Of a DNA stretch of 64,000 nt, positions 61,001 to 64,000 are shown in pieces. Location: positions 285,394 through 349,393 of the forward strand of contig NW_019773847.1 in assembly GCF_001039355.2 (NCBI RefSeq), written 5' to 3'. Made by a program: the position numbers and the translations under genes. The number at the start of each line of letters is the position of its first letter. Position 1 is the stretch's first letter. This DNA comes from Lingula anatina. Its lineage: Eukaryota > Brachiopoda > Lingulata > Lingulida > Lingulidae. A model generated the notes under the pieces. That model made no database searches and had not been told where the DNA came from. It saw nothing but the letters and a program-made list of their open reading frames with translations.

Positions 61001-62181
61001 CCTGTATTTTCAGTCTTGGACACTTAAAATATAACTGCATACTGTATACCTAGTTCAATCCAAGTGTTGCAAAAACAAAAGTTCAGGCAGGTCATATTTC
61101 AGTACTCTTTTCAATCATTTGCAGATTTACATTTTTATTTCATGAATTTATTCACATATTTCTTGAGACAGAGGAGATAAAAACACCTAAGTGACATTTG
61201 TAACATCTTCTGCATGTTACAACATCTAAAAATGTCTGTCCTTCAAAAAAAAAAAAAAAAAAAAAAAATGCATCTCTACCCTCCATATGTAAAACTTAAA
61301 CAGTATCTTAGAAACAAAATTCTGGCATTTTTATCGGTTTTCTTTTTACCTAAAACTTTATCCTTCCTTGTCTGTCCTTGACCTGTGTCCAGTCTGAGGA
61401 CTTTGGAGAGTGGCGGTCCCTCTTGTAGATCTGCTGGTCCCAGTGGGTGCTTGTCACGAACCCACAAGTTACTGTGTGCAGGAGGGGCTGCAACAGGGCT
61501 GCCATCTGGTGGTGGTGCTGGTGGTGGACATCTGCGCTTGACCAAGAATTTGCCTGTGTTATCTAACAGGGCAGAGGCCAGGGATTTATTGCTGGACAGA
61601 ACTTGTCTTGTGCTGCTGGTCATAGGTGGCAGGTGAGTGGGCTCTGGGGGCTGGCTTGTCTTGGGCAGAAATGCAAGGCGAGTGCTGGAGACAGGAGGAG
61701 GGCCACACAACATGGTCTTCAAACCACTGGCAGAATTTGGATCTTTGTTACGCTGGAGAGCATTGCCTTGGCTGCCTCTGGCAAAGCGATCCCTAAAATA
61801 AAACAGCTGGTAATTTTTTTTTTCATGAGCATCCTGATTATTTATAATACAGCTTTTCCAGAACAAAAAAAAAAGAAAAAGATAAGGCTGTAATATATGT
61901 AATTAACTCTGTGCATAAGCCTTTAGATGCCAGAAAATCAACTTTAAACTCCTTAAGTTTGCATTTTGAAAAAAAAGGACTTGCAGAAAATCAATGATTA
62001 ATTTTCAATAATTTCATCAACTTATTGGTGAATTTTGTTTATCTCTACGGCCAATAAAAACTTACCCAGTATTTTCATTGTCTGGCACACATGGGTGTAG
62101 TAAGCTGGAGTGGAACAGACTGAAGTCTTGATCAGAATCCATTGGGATGTAGGGGGCCCTCATGTACATCTCCATCTCATC
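58083..62181 (-). CDS. HIFA: Hypoxia-inducible factor alpha, C-terminal half (gene continues past window)
   Basis: Four exons in phase: 62,181-62,066; 61,792-61,350; 60,910-60,744; 58,307-58,083 (TAG); 316 aa. Exon 1 carries the oxygen-dependent degradation motif MRAPYIPMDSDQDF (vertebrate MLAPYIPMDDDF), whose proline is hydroxylated by PHD enzymes and then bound by VHL. The second exon is Pro/Ser-rich with KRRCPPPAPPPDG. The third has STVLMNLLLRGED and QNYGYRV. The last carries the C-terminal transactivation domain: ITETDIEMNTAPP, with the Asn (codon 58,208-58,206) at the position modified by FIH, and LLSGEELLKALD, nearly identical to vertebrate LLQGEELLRALD. The bHLH and PAS domains must lie beyond 64,000. 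HIF-alpha pairs with ARNT and activates hypoxia-response genes in the nucleus. The last exon is odd in having two histidine clusters, the second (8 His) at the end of the protein. Confidence 0.92.
58806..58824. repeat. Poly-A tract in HIF-alpha last intron
   Basis: Run of A in the intron between 60,744 and 58,307. A C run followed by an A run at 59,599-59,627 lies in the same intron. Confidence 0.85.
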
Positions 62182-64000
62182 CTATAATACCACAAAACAC
62201 AAAATGATGGTAGCTAGAACATGAGGAACAGTGTGGACAATCTGGAAATTTAACAACTGGCAATGTCTGAAGCCCAGAAAGCTAATCTTGTTGATTGGAG
62301 GAATGTAATTATGAAGAATTCAAAATAGAAGAATTGTGGCAAACTTAATATTGCAAATTGAAATACACAGTGACCAAATGGTATATCTGCAAAAAAGGGA
62401 GTTTTAAAAATAAAAAAAATATAATTTAATACTTAAAAGAATTTTTCATTTCCACGATATTTTATTTTAAAAAATCCCCAAAGCAGAGAATAATTCTAAT
62501 CTCATTTTTCACATAATGAAAATCCCATCAAGTTAGTGAAAGAGAGGAATTTCCAAGGTGTGTTCAGTAGAGATGTACACTTCCTTGGTAGCCCACAAAT
62601 TGCAAATTCTGCTGAAAGGATGGGTATGTCTGAATTTCATGAAATGTGAACAAACAGAATACCCTAAGAGACTATCCTTATTGATTTTAAACAAATATCC
62701 ATTATCACTGAAGGAAATGAAATAAGAAATAATTTTCCCATCCATCCTGTTCACAAATTTCCTAAATTTTTTTGTTAATCAAAATCTGTTTTTCGTGTTA
62801 GACAGAATTATACAAATGTTCATGTTATGCAAGTGTCCATCAAGAATATTTCTTCCAAAAGATTTTACAGTGTGTAAAAAAAGTCCCGGAACGTGCCATT
62901 CTACAAAATAGTAAAATGAAATCTAACAGCCGTTCACTTTCATTCAAAAAATCAATTTAAAAAAACTGAACAAAAAATATTTCCATTAGTTCCACATCAT
63001 TTCCATCTCAACCAGACATATCACAGACTCAGTGAGGCCTGTCTGCACTAAATTACAGTCCCATGTGCTCACAGAGGGCAACATCTCAGGAGGGTGTGAC
63101 TAAAGGCACATAGTAACAAAGTCCGCACTCTGGTGCATAAACATAGCAGCAAATTTCCAGGTCCTTTTGAAGAGAAATTTTGTTAATGGAATCCTGGTTT
63201 TGTTTTTGAAATGGATGTTTAACTTGACAACAGATGTTTGCAATCTATTCTTTAAAGCACTGGTCACAAATAGAACAAACGTTATATGCTGGGCTCAATC
63301 CCATTGAAACTATCTGTCTACATAGATCAATCCAACTCTGTGGGGGCTCTAGCTGAATGCAATCAGCTTAACAGACTCACACATCTCCTCCTGGAGTTGA
63401 GTAGAATAGAGAAGAGCTGGTGATTACACTAGTATGTTGGAAAGAAGAGGAGGAGTGTTCATCTTTTAAACTGATTTCATTCGTGGGAGTCCTTCTGGAG
63501 TTGAGTGGATCTACGTAGAGCGATAGTCTTAATGGGAATGAGCCCTTTAGTACAGTAATATTCCAAATGTCATATTGTCAATTTCCAGATTAAAACAATT
63601 GCTTTAAGTAACCAAATACTGACTTACAAAAAGAGAAATGATGACCATGTGACCCAAAATGTATCTAATTCCATCTGTTTAAAGTCAACATGACCAACAT
63701 TTGTTGGTGTTTTCGTAGAGTAACACATGACAGAACACACGTACAAAAAGAAGAAGGTCAAAACAGATGCAGCATTCTCCTTGATGATAAATGCATGTAT
63801 GACATAATAACAACAACAAACAATAATTCTATGTTCAGGGGTTTTAAATGGCAGAAAGAGTTCTTCTGAAACATAAAACTTAAAAACTTGTATTTTGCTC
63901 TTGTTACTACAACAAATTATTTTGTGAATGCTGTTTTGATAAAATGTTTACCCAAAAGTGCACATAAGCCCTGTTCATTTCCCTGAAGTTCAAACAGTTG
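62182..64000 (-). other. HIF-alpha intron (incomplete)
   Basis: Upstream of the ODD exon on the minus strand. Apart from foldback element 3 nothing is certain. A stretch at the edge (63,952-64,000) has a donor-like ttttgg/gtaaac and is open in the needed phase, but resembles no HIF sequence. Confidence 0.4.
63291..63545. mobile_element. Palindromic foldback element 3 upstream of the HIF-alpha ODD exon
   Basis: The ends are exact inverted hexamers (gggctc / gagccc). The left arm gggctcaatcccattgaaac and the reverse complement of the right arm (gggctcattcccattaagac) continue in imperfect register for about 100 bases. Internal text (gcttaacag, ctggagttgagt, gagctggtgat) is shared with the element at 13,351-13,600, so the two are one family. 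Non-coding. Confidence 0.8.

Noticed and set aside
61385-61893. Plus-strand frames over the HIF Pro/Ser-rich exon
   Set aside because: The minus-strand exon has matching splice sites, phase and HIF context; the plus frames have none.
63952-64000. Possible additional HIF-alpha exon at the window edge
   Set aside because: It has a donor-like site and an open phase but resembles no HIF segment and is cut by the edge.
1-64000. CRISPR arrays, rRNA or tRNA genes, bacterial operons
   Set aside because: No spaced identical repeats, rRNA core sequence or convincing cloverleaf was seen; the gene structure is plainly that of an animal.

Overview
This window is nuclear DNA from an invertebrate animal. 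It is AT-rich, its genes are split into many short exons with GT..AG introns, and mobile elements are scattered through introns and intergenic DNA. The ACATGTA/GTACATGT motif is common. With a HIF-alpha gene, an RGS22-type gene and multi-domain secreted chitinases, this fits a marine lophotrochozoan, perhaps a bivalve mollusc. The organism is inference; no database search was possible.

Left third (1-28 kb). A broken Tc1/mariner transposase lies at the edge (1-749, minus). It is followed by a 1.2 kb direct-repeat pair (1,426-2,596 and 3,777-4,998) and the 3' end of a Ty3/gypsy-like pol gene (7,260-8,330, minus). A GH18 chitinase cluster comes next. Gene A (8,347-10,616, plus) is a headless copy that begins 16 bases after a single N abutting the integrase fragment. 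Gene B (13,212-18,680, plus) is complete: 10 exons, about 430 aa, ending in a short hydrophobic tail and lacking a chitin-binding domain. Gene C (28,247-20,091, minus) is convergent with B: 12 exons, about 820 aa, with a signal peptide, a catalytic domain, a Gly/Ser/Asp linker and five CBM14 chitin-binding modules, one exon each. A and B share exons 5-10 and their 3' flanks, so they are tandem duplicates. B and C together resemble a membrane-held and a freely secreted chitin-degrading enzyme.

Middle (28-33 kb). No gene is visible. This is upstream DNA of gene C, with a hairpin-like short element (29,851-30,062), homopolymers and two full CRE-like palindromes.

Right half (33-64 kb), minus strand. 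An RGS22-like gene runs from 54,371 to about 33,897. Twenty-seven exons join with perfect phase continuity into about 1,328 codons containing four RGS-type regions; the last exon or exons are uncertain. Upstream in tandem is the 3' part of a hypoxia-inducible factor alpha gene (62,181-58,083, continuing past the window). It encodes the oxygen-dependent degradation motif, a Pro/Ser-rich middle and the C-terminal transactivation domain with the FIH asparagine, and ends in eight histidines. A family of palindromic foldback elements is inserted in introns of gene B, gene C and the HIF gene.

Exon boundaries were set by hand from splice sites, reading frame and homology remembered for these families. 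Every chain reported as intact keeps phase throughout.
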